A stretch of 64,000 nucleotides of DNA from Butyricimonas faecihominis. Lineage in GTDB: Bacteria; Bacteroidota; Bacteroidia; Bacteroidales; Marinifilaceae. Both the position numbers and the translations under genes were made by a program. The DNA lies in assembly GCF_033096445.1 (NCBI RefSeq), contig NZ_AP028155.1:2795880-2859879 (forward strand), written 5' to 3'. The notes below the pieces were generated by a model. That model did no database searches. It worked only from the letters and a program-made list of their open reading frames with translations, and had not been told where the DNA came from. Shown piece after piece: positions 9,219-18,541 of this stretch (position 1 is the first letter of the stretch; every line of letters starts with the position of its first letter).

Positions 9219-10748
9219 CTAATATCTTTTGAAATCAATACTTTTGATCTTGCACAACCCGGACCAGCTAAAGCCGGGAACCTCCTCCACGATAATATTA
9301 TTCGGATCATTCATCACCTTGTACATTGTCAGCGTTCCTCCCGTCTCCTTAGATAACGAAGGATCGTAAGTACCCACGTAGAAGAAATCATCACCGGCAC
9401 CCACGTCAATCAAAATGTCGTAGTGTAACAACGTTATTTCCTGACCACCGAAATCCCTAAGTAATTGCACTTTTTCCGCCACGTAATCATACGCGTACAG
9501 TTTCGAACCGGTAGCGTAAATCAAATAGGTTCTTTGCGCACTAACCCCGAAGAATTTCGCCTTGTCAATATCCGTGGCTTTATCCAAAGAGTATTTTTTC
9601 TTCTTCTCGATACTTTCCCAGCCCCACTGGTACTTCAACGCGTAGCAATACAAGTAGTAGCTCCCCTTGCTATCAGTCAACACGGTAAACGAATACCCGT
9701 CCAACAAACGACTACTTATACTTGTCACGTAATCCAACCCCGTTTTCCAAGAGAAAATCTCCACGTCACTCCGCGTATCTTTCAGCGTGTCACAATATCC
9801 CACAGGTGACCCATAAGCCCTTCCCCCGGTATAAACAAAACGTTTCGCATCATTATTGTACAACATATAATAATACGCCATAGCCTTCGGATTATAAGCA
9901 ATCTTATCCCCGATAGAGAAAAGATCATAAGTTCCCTGATAATGATTCGCCGGATTCTGGAATACGGAACTGGAGATCAAGAAACCGTTATGAAACAACT
10001 TATTATCAATAATTGCCGCCCTGTTATAGCTACGCATCTGGGCCACCTCCTGAAGAACAAAATGATCCAGTGACTCCGGGTCATAAAAATTATACTTCAG
10101 GTGCGTGTGGTCACCTCCTTTGAAATTATCCCGATCCAAACGGTATGTACCGTCTTCCGTCGAAATATGAATCATGTTATCCCTGTAATTATCAACTACC
10201 CACACTTTCACCGGACCTCTCAACGCGGGCAGCCCGCTATCATGCAACATATCTTTCAACACCATCGTGTCCACGGAATAAGTAATCATGTCCAGTTGTG
10301 CCTCCCCGTTACTGTTCTCCCCGAGAATAATCCAACCACTGGTAAGTAAATCTTGAACCTGCATCACTGTGACATTCGAGTACTCCATCGTGTTCAGCGT
10401 GTCCGTCACTTTGAAATACAAGGTATATGTCTCCGTCGGCAAGCTTACCGGGAACACCAAATCACGTTCATTTCCCAACGGGTATTCTTCACTCCCGACT
10501 CCATTAGACCGAGCCACCCACTCGAACTTCAGATGCGTGTTTTCCGCCAGCTTGAAATTGATTTCGGGTGAAATCCGAAGCGTGTCCACGAACGACGTGA
10601 GGATATAAGCCGTGTCAAAACCACGATCACCGATACTTATCTCATTAAATTCATGGTAATCGTAATTCCCTTTATCATCATAACATCCCATGCATAAAGC
10701 TATCGCCAATAGCACGAGTAAACTTAGTTTCTTTTTCATAACTTTCAT
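9219..10748 (-). CDS. PKD-like family lipoprotein
   Basis: A 509-aa protein beginning with a lipoprotein signal (lipobox LCMGC, Cys near residue 22). An Ig/PKD-like N-terminal domain (about 30-130) contains the phrase EFNEISIG, and a long beta-rich, Tyr-rich part follows. This architecture and its place as last gene of a SusC-SusD-DUF4843-PKD set match the PKD-like lipoprotein family of Bacteroidetes. It is probably a surface-exposed accessory that binds the same ligand as SusCD. It is the last gene before a strong terminator. The function is inferred from position. Confidence 0.78.
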   Translation of the reverse strand: MKVMKKKLSLLVLLAIALCMGCYDDKGNYDYHEFNEISIGDRGFDTAYILTSFVDTLRISPEINFKLAENTHLKFEWVARSNGVGSEEYPLGNERDLVFPVSLPTETYTLYFKVTDTLNTMEYSNVTVMQVQDLLTSGWIILGENSNGEAQLDMITYSVDTMVLKDMLHDSGLPALRGPVKVWVVDNYRDNMIHISTEDGTYRLDRDNFKGGDHTHLKYNFYDPESLDHFVLQEVAQMRSYNRAAIIDNKLFHNGFLISSSVFQNPANHYQGTYDLFSIGDKIAYNPKAMAYYYMLYNNDAKRFVYTGGRAYGSPVGYCDTLKDTRSDVEIFSWKTGLDYVTSISSRLLDGYSFTVLTDSKGSYYLYCYALKYQWGWESIEKKKKYSLDKATDIDKAKFFGVSAQRTYLIYATGSKLYAYDYVAEKVQLLRDFGGQEITLLHYDILIDVGAGDDFFYVGTYDPSLSKETGGTLTMYKVMNDPNNIIVEEVPGFSWSGLCKIKSIDFKRY

Positions 10749-10760
10749 TATTCAACATTA

Positions 10761-11558
10761 CTAAATTAAAGGTCCCACGGCCATTTTCACCGGATTACCA
10801 TCCTTGTCCTTCTCGTCCTCGTAAACGGTCTGCCCCTTCGCCTCCATCTCCTTCAAGTATTTATCCAACCCTTGAGCATACGTGCGCTGTCTTTCCATAT
10901 CCATTTCGATTACGTTATCAAAATCAGCCATCTTCAAACCGAACATCTCGCACAGTAATTTGACTTTCTTTTTAGAGTAGGAGCCAAAATAATTCACCGT
11001 CCACGCCTTCGGCATGAAAACCTCATCTGAAAGTCCCACCACGTGACGGACCACGTTCTGTATCTCTTTCGTGTAATCTTTAAGTTCCAAGGGTCTCCAC
11101 ACATCCATCGGTAACGAGAAATACTCGTTTTCCATCAACTGTAAGGTCACGTAATACGTGGAATCCAACATTTTTGCCTGACGGAATCCCGTGAATTCCA
11201 CGAATCCGTCACGTTCCCCGGCGGCAATCATGTAGCGTTCCTCCAAGGGAGCGTAATCCTCGTTCACTAATGCGGTGGTCAACGAATCGACGACCGACAC
11301 GGTAAAATAGCGGTCATAATTCACGACATCCCCCATCACCCGGACTTTCAATCTCACCGTGCTATCATTCTCTAATAACAGGGAAAAGGGAATCAATGTC
11401 GTGTCCATATGAGCCCAAATTTCCGGGTCACCATATAAACTGGGTGGGGCTTCCTGTACCGAAAAATAAACCCCATCTTTCCCCTCGTAATCCATCATTT
11501 CTTTCTCACATCCAAGAAATGACAAAACGACAACTAATAGAAATATATATATTTTCAT
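10761..11558 (-). CDS. DUF4843 domain lipoprotein
   Basis: A 265-aa lipoprotein with lipobox FLGC (Cys near residue 17). It fits the DUF4843 family: an N-terminal YEGKDGVYFSV stretch and a Calx-beta-like body with FTGFRQAKMLDSTYYVTL. It lies 12 bp from the PKD-like gene and 15 bp from susD on the same strand, so co-transcription is near certain. Family members accompany SusCD pairs at the cell surface. Their exact role is unknown. Confidence 0.8.
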   Translation of the reverse strand: MKIYIFLLVVVLSFLGCEKEMMDYEGKDGVYFSVQEAPPSLYGDPEIWAHMDTTLIPFSLLLENDSTVRLKVRVMGDVVNYDRYFTVSVVDSLTTALVNEDYAPLEERYMIAAGERDGFVEFTGFRQAKMLDSTYYVTLQLMENEYFSLPMDVWRPLELKDYTKEIQNVVRHVVGLSDEVFMPKAWTVNYFGSYSKKKVKLLCEMFGLKMADFDNVIEMDMERQRTYAQGLDKYLKEMEAKGQTVYEDEKDKDGNPVKMAVGPLI

Positions 11559-11573
11559 ACGAAGAAATTTTAA

Positions 11574-13067
11574 TTATTTACCAAGATCATTTTCTTTTCT
11601 ATAATCCTGTTCCGACTGTGGCAGGTCAAACAAGTAAAAGCGTTCTTCCATGGAAACAACGTTTCCCTGTTTCTCGCCGGATGCAATCTCGGTTTTCCCC
11701 TTGCGTTTATAAAGCCAGAATAACTGTCCTTCACCCACAAACTCCCGCTTGTACTCTTGCTCGATACTCGCAGTCAGATCGGCATCATCCTGAATGTTTT
11801 TCACGTTACGTGCCGTTCTCACCGCATTCAGATAATTCCGTCCCTCTTTCGGGTCCGGACAGCACTCGGCCGCGATAAGATACACTTCGGACACCCGGAG
11901 TACAGGCATGATGTAACGATAGCCTTTGCTAATTTTCGTTTTCGTGTCAATATCATCCACATCCTTGTACTTGATCACGTGGAGATACGAGTTATTATCC
12001 GGATCAACCATTTCCGCGAACCAGTATGCAAGCCGGAAATCATTGTCATCCCCATCGTATATATTCTGCATAATATCCTTATCAATACGTAACACGCTCC
12101 CCTGTTTCAAGTTTGCCCCGAAACCGACCTCGTAAACGCTCTCCTTTCTTTTCAGGTTATACAGGCCAAACAAGATTTCACTTTGGAAAATACGATCTTC
12201 TTTATCTGTCGTCACCACTTCTTCCCGGGTCACGAAGGGGAACCATTTATGTTCCTCGTGTATCCCGCGAATCATTTTCTCCGCGTACTCCCAAGCGACC
12301 TCCTTTTCCCCACAATAGAGAGCCACACGGGCCATCAAAGCCTGAACGGCATAGTAATTCAGACGCATGGAGCGATAACGCATGTCATTCACGCCCCCTT
12401 CCGGATCATCACCCCACACTGCTCCTGTTTCAATCACGGGGTCATACCCGGTCAACGACTCCTCCGCATTTTTCAAATCTTCCATGATCAGCCGGGCAAT
12501 TTCCCTTGCCGGTAGCAAGGGATTTACCTTTGTCTCGGAAGTCAAAGCGTAAGGGATACACTCTTTTTCCTTGTCCTTGCTATAACTGGGACCGAATATA
12601 CGGAACAGTTCGAAATGTAACAAAGCACGTAAGGCCAGAGCCTCCCCTTTGATCATGTGATAATAGGTATCATCCAGCACATTCCGGTCGGATTCGCAAT
12701 GCTCCAATATCGTATTGACGTTATTCAAAAGGGCATACGACCGATTCCAACAACCACTCACGGCATTATTCCGGGTCACGTTATCAAAATCTGCCAAAGA
12801 TTTATAACTATGGTCCTTCTCCCGGCAGGTATAGTATTGTGCCAAAATATCAGTCATTCCCCATGTCAGAGTTTTCCCGTACATACTTGAATTCAACAAA
12901 TCTATATAAATACCATTCAACGCCGTCATGAATCCCCGGGGAGTACGGAAAAGATCGTTCTCCATGATCCGGTCCTCCGAACTGACTTTCAACCAATCGG
13001 AGCAAGACAACGTGAGGGCGCCAAGCACCACACACACTAATAATTTCAATTTTCGTATCATATCCAC
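11574..13067 (-). CDS. SusD/RagB-family nutrient-binding lipoprotein
   Basis: A 497-aa SusD homologue with a lipoprotein signal (TLSC, Cys near residue 22) and TPR-like helices typical of the family. It includes the early segment DLFRTPRGFMTALNGIYIDL, the RALLHFELFRIFGP motif and the C-terminal domain with EQEYKREFVGEGQLFWLYKR. It caps the SusC barrel and helps capture the ligand at the surface. It lies 7 bp downstream of susC. The substrate is unknown: no glycosidase or other enzyme gene is in the operon, so it may not be a polysaccharide locus. Confidence 0.93.
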   Translation of the reverse strand: MDMIRKLKLLVCVVLGALTLSCSDWLKVSSEDRIMENDLFRTPRGFMTALNGIYIDLLNSSMYGKTLTWGMTDILAQYYTCREKDHSYKSLADFDNVTRNNAVSGCWNRSYALLNNVNTILEHCESDRNVLDDTYYHMIKGEALALRALLHFELFRIFGPSYSKDKEKECIPYALTSETKVNPLLPAREIARLIMEDLKNAEESLTGYDPVIETGAVWGDDPEGGVNDMRYRSMRLNYYAVQALMARVALYCGEKEVAWEYAEKMIRGIHEEHKWFPFVTREEVVTTDKEDRIFQSEILFGLYNLKRKESVYEVGFGANLKQGSVLRIDKDIMQNIYDGDDNDFRLAYWFAEMVDPDNNSYLHVIKYKDVDDIDTKTKISKGYRYIMPVLRVSEVYLIAAECCPDPKEGRNYLNAVRTARNVKNIQDDADLTASIEQEYKREFVGEGQLFWLYKRKGKTEIASGEKQGNVVSMEERFYLFDLPQSEQDYRKENDLGK

Positions 13068-13074
13068 ACTTGTT

Positions 13075-16000
13075 TTAAAATCTTACACCTAAGGAAAAAC
13101 TTACCGAACGGGCAAAAGGATAATCCAGACCCCGCTCCTCTTTAAAAGAAGAGATCCGGAAAATATCATTCATGTAAACCCGGAAATTCATTCCCTGAAT
13201 TCCCGCTACCCGCAACCATGCAGCATCCATATCGTAACCGATTGAAATGGATTCACCGGAAAAAGTGTTCTCCGTCACCACGAAACGGGAAGACATCGGC
13301 GTGGAAGAATAATCATCTATCGCCTTGAATTTTGCCTTATCTCCCGGTTTCTTCCAACGGTCGTACAAAGCTCGTTTGTCTTGATTCCTACCGATATTGT
13401 CTTGGGTGATATTCTCCACTTTATCATACAATGCCGAGGCCATGGTTTCTTTGCCCAAGCTATAACGGAAACTGAAAGAGGCAGACAACTTCTTGTAATA
13501 GAATGACATTCCAACAATTCCCTCTACATCCGGAACGGACGATCCCACGATCACCTCATCGGATGCGGAATACAAGAAAGTTTGCGTTCCATCCTTTTTC
13601 AAGAAGACTTCACGCCCGGTAGCCGGATCGATTCCCAAAGAAGGAACTGCCCATAGATCGTCGGGGCTGCCTCCCTCGTAATAACGGTTCAAGGCAGTAG
13701 AACTCCCCACCTTGTTCAAGTAATCCAATTTATCCCCGATGTCACGATATTCCGAATGATTCGCCCGTGCGTTCATGTTTACGCTACAAGACAAATCCTT
13801 TTTCCGCAGAAAGACATAATTCAATGTCCCCGTCCATCCCCTAGAAATTTGCCTTCCCATGTTCGTGTACAAGCTCGTCGCCGCAGCAGAAGGAGGCATT
13901 CCGATGGAAACCAGCAAAGGGTCCGTGTCTTTGAAATAATAGTCAAAAGTCACACGAATTCGGTTGTTCAAAACAGACAGGTCGACACCGATGTTTTTAT
14001 CCACGGTTCGCTGCCATTCCAAATTTTTATTCCCGTACTTCTGAATCAACGCACTCGCCCCGAACATATTTTGCAACTCGACATTATACACGTAGGTCTT
14101 TTGTGATATGTAGGCATCGAAGTTTTCGTTTCCGGGATTACCGATTGATCCCCGGATCTTCAAATTGTTGATCCACCCCAATTTCTTTATAAATTCCTCG
14201 TTATGAACATTCCATGCCAAACCGACAGCCCACGTCGTGGAGAAAAGTTTGTTACTGCCGAAAACGGACGTCCCGTCAGCTCGCAGGTTGAAGTCCATCA
14301 GATAACGATTGTCATACGAGTAGTTCAAGTTCATGAAAAAACTGGTGGAACGCCGACGGTCTTTCGAGTAAGTAGGCTTTTGATTTTCCCGGAAACCCGT
14401 GGAATAGGCAGGATTCTTGTGGAAGTCATCGTTAAACCCAACCACGCTGTAACCGGATGCTTCCGAGCGAGATTCACTGAAAGACCATCCTCCAACAAAG
14501 TTTACTTGATGAACATTCTTAAATATTTTACCAAAGATAATGTTCAAATCACCATTGTACGAGAAGCTTTCATGCTGATTAAACGAGAAAGAACCCTTTT
14601 TTAATTTCTCCGTCTCCAAAAAATCCGTGTGATTCGGGGACTTGAATGCTTCTGTTTTCGAGATGCTCTTGGATATTCCCAACCGAGCCCGGAGTCTCAG
14701 GGCATCGAAGGTAGTCCATTCCATCGTGAAATTGTCCCTCAACGCGAGATCCTTGGTTGTATTCGTGTTTTCAATGTTCCACACGTACAAGGGATTCAGC
14801 ATATCCTCCCCGTACAACCCTGTCTTTCTCTCCAAATACATGGGAATTGTACCGTTTTCCTGTCTTTTCCGGTAATACGGGTTTGCTCTTGAAAACTCGG
14901 AGAATGCCACCGGCTCCCGGTCAGAATTAGAGAGATCCATGCTCGCCTTGTTCGAGAAGAGTAAACCTTTTTTACGGTAAATCAAGTCAATGTTCACTCC
15001 CATACCGTCACGGTTGGACTTTTTCATCACACCATCACGGTTATTGTAGCTGATACCCAAACCGTAACGCATGGCTTGGTCACCTCCGTCAATGTACAAG
15101 TTATGAGAATGATTGAAGACGGTTCGTAACGGTTCGCTTAACCAATAAGTGTCCACCCCTCTCAGCACTTCTTTTAACCGGGAATAATAATCCTGCATTT
15201 TCTGAAGTTTATCAACAAAACCGTCATATCCTTCCATGGGAGAATAACGCCCGGCTAATAACTCGTATTCCAGTTTTTCGGAAGCGTTCATTAAATTGTA
15301 ATCCGACAAATCGGCAAACGAGATCCCGTAATTCCCACTGTATGACAGCCGTAACTGGCCTGACTCCGGTGATTTCGTTTCCACGACAATCACCCCATTA
15401 GCCGCCTTCGATCCGTAGATAGCCGTGGACGCTGCATCTTTCAAGATCGTCACGCTTGCCACCCGATCCATATTTAGGTTAATGATGGTTTCCAGCGTGG
15501 TCTCCACACCATCCAAGATAAACAAGGGCTGATTGGGGTCGTTCTCAAACTCTGTCTGCAATCCGACCACGCTCGTCTTTCCCCGGATTTCAATTTTGGG
15601 CATACGATTCGGGTCTGATCCCCATTGTTTGTTCTCCAAGACCATCATGGCCGGGTCCAGCGTTTTCAAACTCTGGATGATATTCTGAGCACCAACCATT
15701 TTCAACTCCTTGGCGGAATAGGTGGATGCCGACCCCGTGTAACTATTCTTATCCCGGGAGTAGATACCCGTGATGATCACTTCCTCAAGACCTTCTACTT
15801 CCTCTTCCATCGTGACGATCACTTTCTTTCCCGGAATCACGTCCTTTTCCACCGGTTTCATCCCGATAAACGAGAAGACCAGCATGGTTTTCCCCGCCTT
15901 TGTTGCCGGGAAACGGAATGCTCCGTGCGTGTCCGTGGAAGTACCCGTTTGGGTCCCTTTCAACAAAACGGTCACTCCGGGTAACGGATTCCCCTCCGTG

Positions 16001-16251
16001 TCCATGACTTCTCCCTCGTAAAACCCTAGTTTCTGATTTCCCGGTTTCCCTGTCGCAACAACCGAATCTTGCCGTGTGGAAGTTCCCGATAAAGGATCGA
16101 TCTCTCCCCGGCTTGAACCACTCGTCCCGGCTCTTGTCAACAAGGGAAAGCCCAGCAATAAAATGATAAGTAAGCGGGAAACCGCGGTGACGGTCTTTTT
16201 TTCCGATAGCAATTTTTGCCGAAAAAATTTCCTGTCATAAGTTTTTTTCAT
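13075..16251 (-). CDS. SusC/RagA-family TonB-dependent outer-membrane transporter
   Basis: A 1058-aa barrel. After an export signal (about residues 20-42) comes a carboxypeptidase-like regulatory domain (about 75-160, GNPLPGVTVLLKG). A plug domain follows (about 165-295, with FILDGVETTLETI and the SusC signature VTILKDAASTAIYGSKAANG), then the beta-barrel ending in Phe. There is no STN signalling domain, unlike the SusC at the right end of the window, and no sigma/FecR pair is adjacent. It is first of the four-gene operon susC-susD-DUF4843-PKD. It imports an unknown ligand using TonB energy. Confidence 0.94.
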   Translation of the reverse strand: MKKTYDRKFFRQKLLSEKKTVTAVSRLLIILLLGFPLLTRAGTSGSSRGEIDPLSGTSTRQDSVVATGKPGNQKLGFYEGEVMDTEGNPLPGVTVLLKGTQTGTSTDTHGAFRFPATKAGKTMLVFSFIGMKPVEKDVIPGKKVIVTMEEEVEGLEEVIITGIYSRDKNSYTGSASTYSAKELKMVGAQNIIQSLKTLDPAMMVLENKQWGSDPNRMPKIEIRGKTSVVGLQTEFENDPNQPLFILDGVETTLETIINLNMDRVASVTILKDAASTAIYGSKAANGVIVVETKSPESGQLRLSYSGNYGISFADLSDYNLMNASEKLEYELLAGRYSPMEGYDGFVDKLQKMQDYYSRLKEVLRGVDTYWLSEPLRTVFNHSHNLYIDGGDQAMRYGLGISYNNRDGVMKKSNRDGMGVNIDLIYRKKGLLFSNKASMDLSNSDREPVAFSEFSRANPYYRKRQENGTIPMYLERKTGLYGEDMLNPLYVWNIENTNTTKDLALRDNFTMEWTTFDALRLRARLGISKSISKTEAFKSPNHTDFLETEKLKKGSFSFNQHESFSYNGDLNIIFGKIFKNVHQVNFVGGWSFSESRSEASGYSVVGFNDDFHKNPAYSTGFRENQKPTYSKDRRRSTSFFMNLNYSYDNRYLMDFNLRADGTSVFGSNKLFSTTWAVGLAWNVHNEEFIKKLGWINNLKIRGSIGNPGNENFDAYISQKTYVYNVELQNMFGASALIQKYGNKNLEWQRTVDKNIGVDLSVLNNRIRVTFDYYFKDTDPLLVSIGMPPSAAATSLYTNMGRQISRGWTGTLNYVFLRKKDLSCSVNMNARANHSEYRDIGDKLDYLNKVGSSTALNRYYEGGSPDDLWAVPSLGIDPATGREVFLKKDGTQTFLYSASDEVIVGSSVPDVEGIVGMSFYYKKLSASFSFRYSLGKETMASALYDKVENITQDNIGRNQDKRALYDRWKKPGDKAKFKAIDDYSSTPMSSRFVVTENTFSGESISIGYDMDAAWLRVAGIQGMNFRVYMNDIFRISSFKEERGLDYPFARSVSFSLGVRF

Positions 16252-17063
16252 AACTTTGATAATTAATTGGTTTATAAAACTAATGATGCAAGGGGGTGAT
16301 ATTCAACGTGCAAAGTTTAGGATTCACCCTCTTTTTTTCATCCTTCTAATAAGAAAAATCTCTCTAATTTTTCATGGCTTATAAATTTTGGGTATTTATT
16401 CATTCCGTTTATTTTAATCAAGTTGCAACCTTAATATCCTTTATCAATCGAAAATTTCTTTTATAGTGCCGATCCCCAAAACAAAAAATGATACAATAAA
16501 AAAAGCGAGGACCGTCAACAACTCTATCTTATCTGAGGCATCGCCAAACGCCCGGAAATAAATAGACAACGATCCACGCCTAACCAGCGTGAATTCACCG
16601 TCTAATCCTATTTCCTTCAATTGGCGATTTTCAGATAAAGATTAGCACAAACTCACAATATTTTAAAAGGCAGGCTCTCCCACCTATTCGTATCATACCT
16701 GCAAATATATAAATACTTTTTCATTTTTCAATACTTTTTCTGATTTTAGAATCGACTAAAAACAGACTATATTGCTAAATCTAAAAAGATAGTTTTCTCC
16801 CATGATACCAAAAGAATTAGTGAGATTAAGAATAAAGATAATTTTTCAAAAAATTACTTTTATCTCTCAACCCCATAAACTCCATGATTTCTTTAGCCGA
16901 ATATGTATTGTCACCGATTATTATCAAAACTTCTTTTAACTGTAGGGTAACTGTGGGGTCTTGCCCAACAATGCTCCGAACATAACGGAACACGACCTGT
17001 ACAAAAGCACCATCCGAATGAAACTCTGGATCAGGAAGTCCTACTCGACAACAGTCTCCCTGT
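16252..17063. other. 812-bp decayed intergenic region
   Basis: It holds the leader of the leftward susC operon (with GGGGGTGAT/ATTCACCCTC arms near 16290-16335), a possible small leftward frame (16444-16620), and the remnant of an ATP-binding protein (16826-17065). The mixture of broken frames and AT-rich sequence suggests past gene loss between the SusC operon and cobS. Confidence 0.6.
16444..16620 (-). pseudogene. Possible small protein or gene fragment with a C-terminal hydrophobic helix
   Basis: A stop-free frame (65 codons between stops, 58 aa from a TTG at 16620) encodes a polar first half (LDGEFTLVRRGSLSIYF) and a hydrophobic C-terminal helix (LLTVLAFFIVSFFVLGIG) before a TGA stop. 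No ATG is available and the region is otherwise decayed, so it may be the tail of a lost membrane protein. I do not recognise it. Chance is a real alternative. Confidence 0.3.
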
Positions 17064-17065
17064 CT
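16826..17065 (-). pseudogene. C-terminal remnant of an AlbA_2/HATPase_c_4-type ATP-binding protein
   Basis: The minus-strand frame is open for 79 codons with no start. It reads CRVGLPDPEFHSDGAFVQVV, then a winged-helix-like tail with YSAKEIMEFMGLRDKSNF and LKNYLYS. The C...GLP(D/E)PEF...DG.F pattern followed by a winged helix of this kind is typical of the C-terminus of the large Bacteroidetes proteins with an AlbA_2 (Schlafen-like) N-terminal domain. Everything upstream of this tail is missing, and the first codons overlap the cobS stop. A shift to the next frame past 16826 continues plausible coding for about 15 residues, which suggests a frameshifted end. Confidence 0.6.
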
Positions 17066-17825
17066 AAAACAAAAATTGATGGCGACACCAAATAACTAAC
17101 ACACTCAGATAAAAGACCTGTTCGATGATTAACACGGATGCACCGCAACAATCTCCCGTGTACCCCCCGATCTTGATTTTTAAGAAGAAACGTAAGCCGA
17201 TGGCAGTCAATATGGCGGGGATCATTGCGAAACAGAAACTCGCATCTTTCAGGAAGAAGAAGGGGATCAACGTGATTAATCCCACGATCACGAATATAAA
17301 CGTGCGTACCTTGCTGTAAACAAGTTTTATTTTACTTTCTTCCTCTTTCCGGACATAAGGTAACGTATTTACCATCACGGCCGCACAGAGTTTGGAAAAA
17401 CAATCTGCCGCAATCACGATCGGGAAAATCATGGCCGGGTCGAAACTGGACAACAAGGAATAATAGAGAATAAAGTAGAGTACCAAACCGATGGTCCCGT
17501 AACACCCGATATGCGAATCTTTCATGATAGCTAGAATCTTCTCTTTAGAAGTTCCTCCACCAAACCCGTCAAAAAAGTCTGCCAACCCGTCCTCGTGCAA
17601 CGCCCCGGTCAACAGGATTCGGGCAATAATCGCCAAAATACACGCCACCTCCAAAGGTACAATCTGTGCCGCCAGCCATAAAACGCCCCCCGTCACGGTC
17701 CCCGTCAAAAAACCGACCAAAGGCCAGTATTTAATGACATCCGTGAAATAACGCTTGTCCACGTTGACAATCCGCCACAAAGGTAGTCGAGTAAACATCA
17801 TGATTGCTGCCAAAAGAGAACGCAT
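17064..17825 (-). CDS. cobS: Adenosylcobinamide-GDP ribazoletransferase (cobalamin synthase)
   Basis: A 253-aa integral membrane protein that joins alpha-ribazole (phosphate) to adenosylcobinamide-GDP, the final assembly of the B12 lower loop. The N-terminal AAIMMFTRLP and the signature GALHEDGLADFFDGFGGG (about 96-113), with its metal-binding acidic residues, are clear, followed by KDSHIGCYG and several hydrophobic helices. It is first of the leftward set in this stretch and is separated from cobT by a DUF559 repeat unit. Its stop codon abuts the remnant of an unrelated gene, so its 3' end lies at an old rearrangement point, though the length is normal. Confidence 0.95.
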   Translation of the reverse strand: MRSLLAAIMMFTRLPLWRIVNVDKRYFTDVIKYWPLVGFLTGTVTGGVLWLAAQIVPLEVACILAIIARILLTGALHEDGLADFFDGFGGGTSKEKILAIMKDSHIGCYGTIGLVLYFILYYSLLSSFDPAMIFPIVIAADCFSKLCAAVMVNTLPYVRKEEESKIKLVYSKVRTFIFVIVGLITLIPFFFLKDASFCFAMIPAILTAIGLRFFLKIKIGGYTGDCCGASVLIIEQVFYLSVLVIWCRHQFLF

Positions 17826-17851
17826 ACTGATTTTAGTTTTAATGATTTATG

Positions 17852-17940
17852 ATTTTAGATTTCCACCCACGAAATCACCCCTTCTAGATTTACTACATTC
17901 AACTTTTATCTTTTAGTTTTTACTTTTTATCTTTCTCTGG
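17852..17940. repeat. Short intergenic AT-rich repeat, also near 49475
   Basis: The phrase TTTCCACCCACGAAATCACC followed by CTTCTAGATTT and CTTTTATCTTTTAGTTTTTA is nearly identical to 49478-49545. Both copies lie next to a C-rich palindromic repeat (family A here, family B at 49557), so the AT-rich segment may be a companion of these elements. Confidence 0.6.
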
Positions 17941-18035
17941 CAGAGGGAGAGTTGGATTACTCACCGTCTTCGAGAATGGTTACCAGCTCCTCCTCTGTTT
18001 ATAGAGGAGGTGGCAGCGTAGCTGACGGAGGAGTT
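17941..18035 (-). repeat. Family A repeat, 3' part of the DUF559 unit, truncated
   Basis: Read on the minus strand it runs AACTCCTCCGTCAGC ... CCTCCTCTATAAACAGAGGAGG ... and breaks off after CTCTCCCTCTG, short of a full copy by the distal hairpin arm. The first 37 bases (17999-18035) are also the last codons of the DUF559 gene, encoding TPPSATLPPPL. Confidence 0.8.
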
Positions 18036-18415
18036 TGTTGTATTCCTTCAGCCAATGCTATCCTTATCGTTTCGAGTATATTTTCCGGTTGTTCAAAAAC
18101 TAGCTTGTTTTCAAAACGGAGAGTACGGATTCCATATTTTTGCCAAAGAGATTCCGTCCGGCGTTCATCATTATATTCGCCATCGGAAGTAAAATGGCTT
18201 GCCCCGTCTAATTCAATACAAAGTCGGGCTGTCGGACAATAGAAATCGAGAATATATGTTTCAATACTAAATTGCCTACGCCACCTTAAATTATTTACTT
18301 GTCGTCCCTTGAGGAGTGTCCAAAGGGCCGCTTCCGCTGGTGTACCGTGCAGACGTAGTTCTCTACGGGTTTCTTGTTGATACTTGGCGTTATGGGTGAT
18401 CTTGGGATTTATCAT
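17999..18415 (-). CDS. DUF559 (Vsr-like) endonuclease domain protein, copy 1
   Basis: A 138-aa protein of the DUF559 family, a PD-(D/E)XK fold related to very-short-patch-repair endonucleases. Visible family features are the N-terminal RRELRLHGTPAEAALWTLLK, then LRWRRQFSIETYILDFYCP (Asp near 57), CIELDGASH (Glu/Asp near 69-70, His 74) and the tail YGIRTLRFEN. It is about 86% identical to the copy at 42668. Both sit inside family A repeats, and the last 11 or so residues are encoded by the repeat itself. It lies between cobS and cobT, on their strand. Nuclease activity is inferred from the fold. Confidence 0.88.
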   Translation of the reverse strand: MINPKITHNAKYQQETRRELRLHGTPAEAALWTLLKGRQVNNLRWRRQFSIETYILDFYCPTARLCIELDGASHFTSDGEYNDERRTESLWQKYGIRTLRFENKLVFEQPENILETIRIALAEGIQQTPPSATLPPPL

Positions 18416-18433
18416 AGCTTATTTTTTATGTTG

Positions 18434-18502
18434 AACTCCCTCCCCCCTTCGGGGTACTCCCTCTATAAACAGAGGGAGAGTTGGATTACTCTCCGTCTTC
18501 AG
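18434..18502 (-). repeat. Family A half-repeat, 5' side of the DUF559 unit
   Basis: Contains one full hairpin, CTCCCTCTATAAACAGAGGGAG, with CTCCCCCCTTCGGGG beside it and the tail GGATTACTCTCCGTCTTC. It matches the half-repeat before the second DUF559 gene (42581-42651) in order and distance to the start codon. Confidence 0.82.
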
Positions 18503-18541
18503 GAAACTTTTCATTTTCAATTTTCCACATTCAATTTTCAA

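Noticed and set aside
17941-18502. Classical insertion sequence with terminal inverted repeats
   Set aside because: No transposase motif (DDE, Y1 or serine recombinase) and no clear target-site duplication could be found. DUF559 is a nuclease fold, so I describe the unit only as a possible mobile element.
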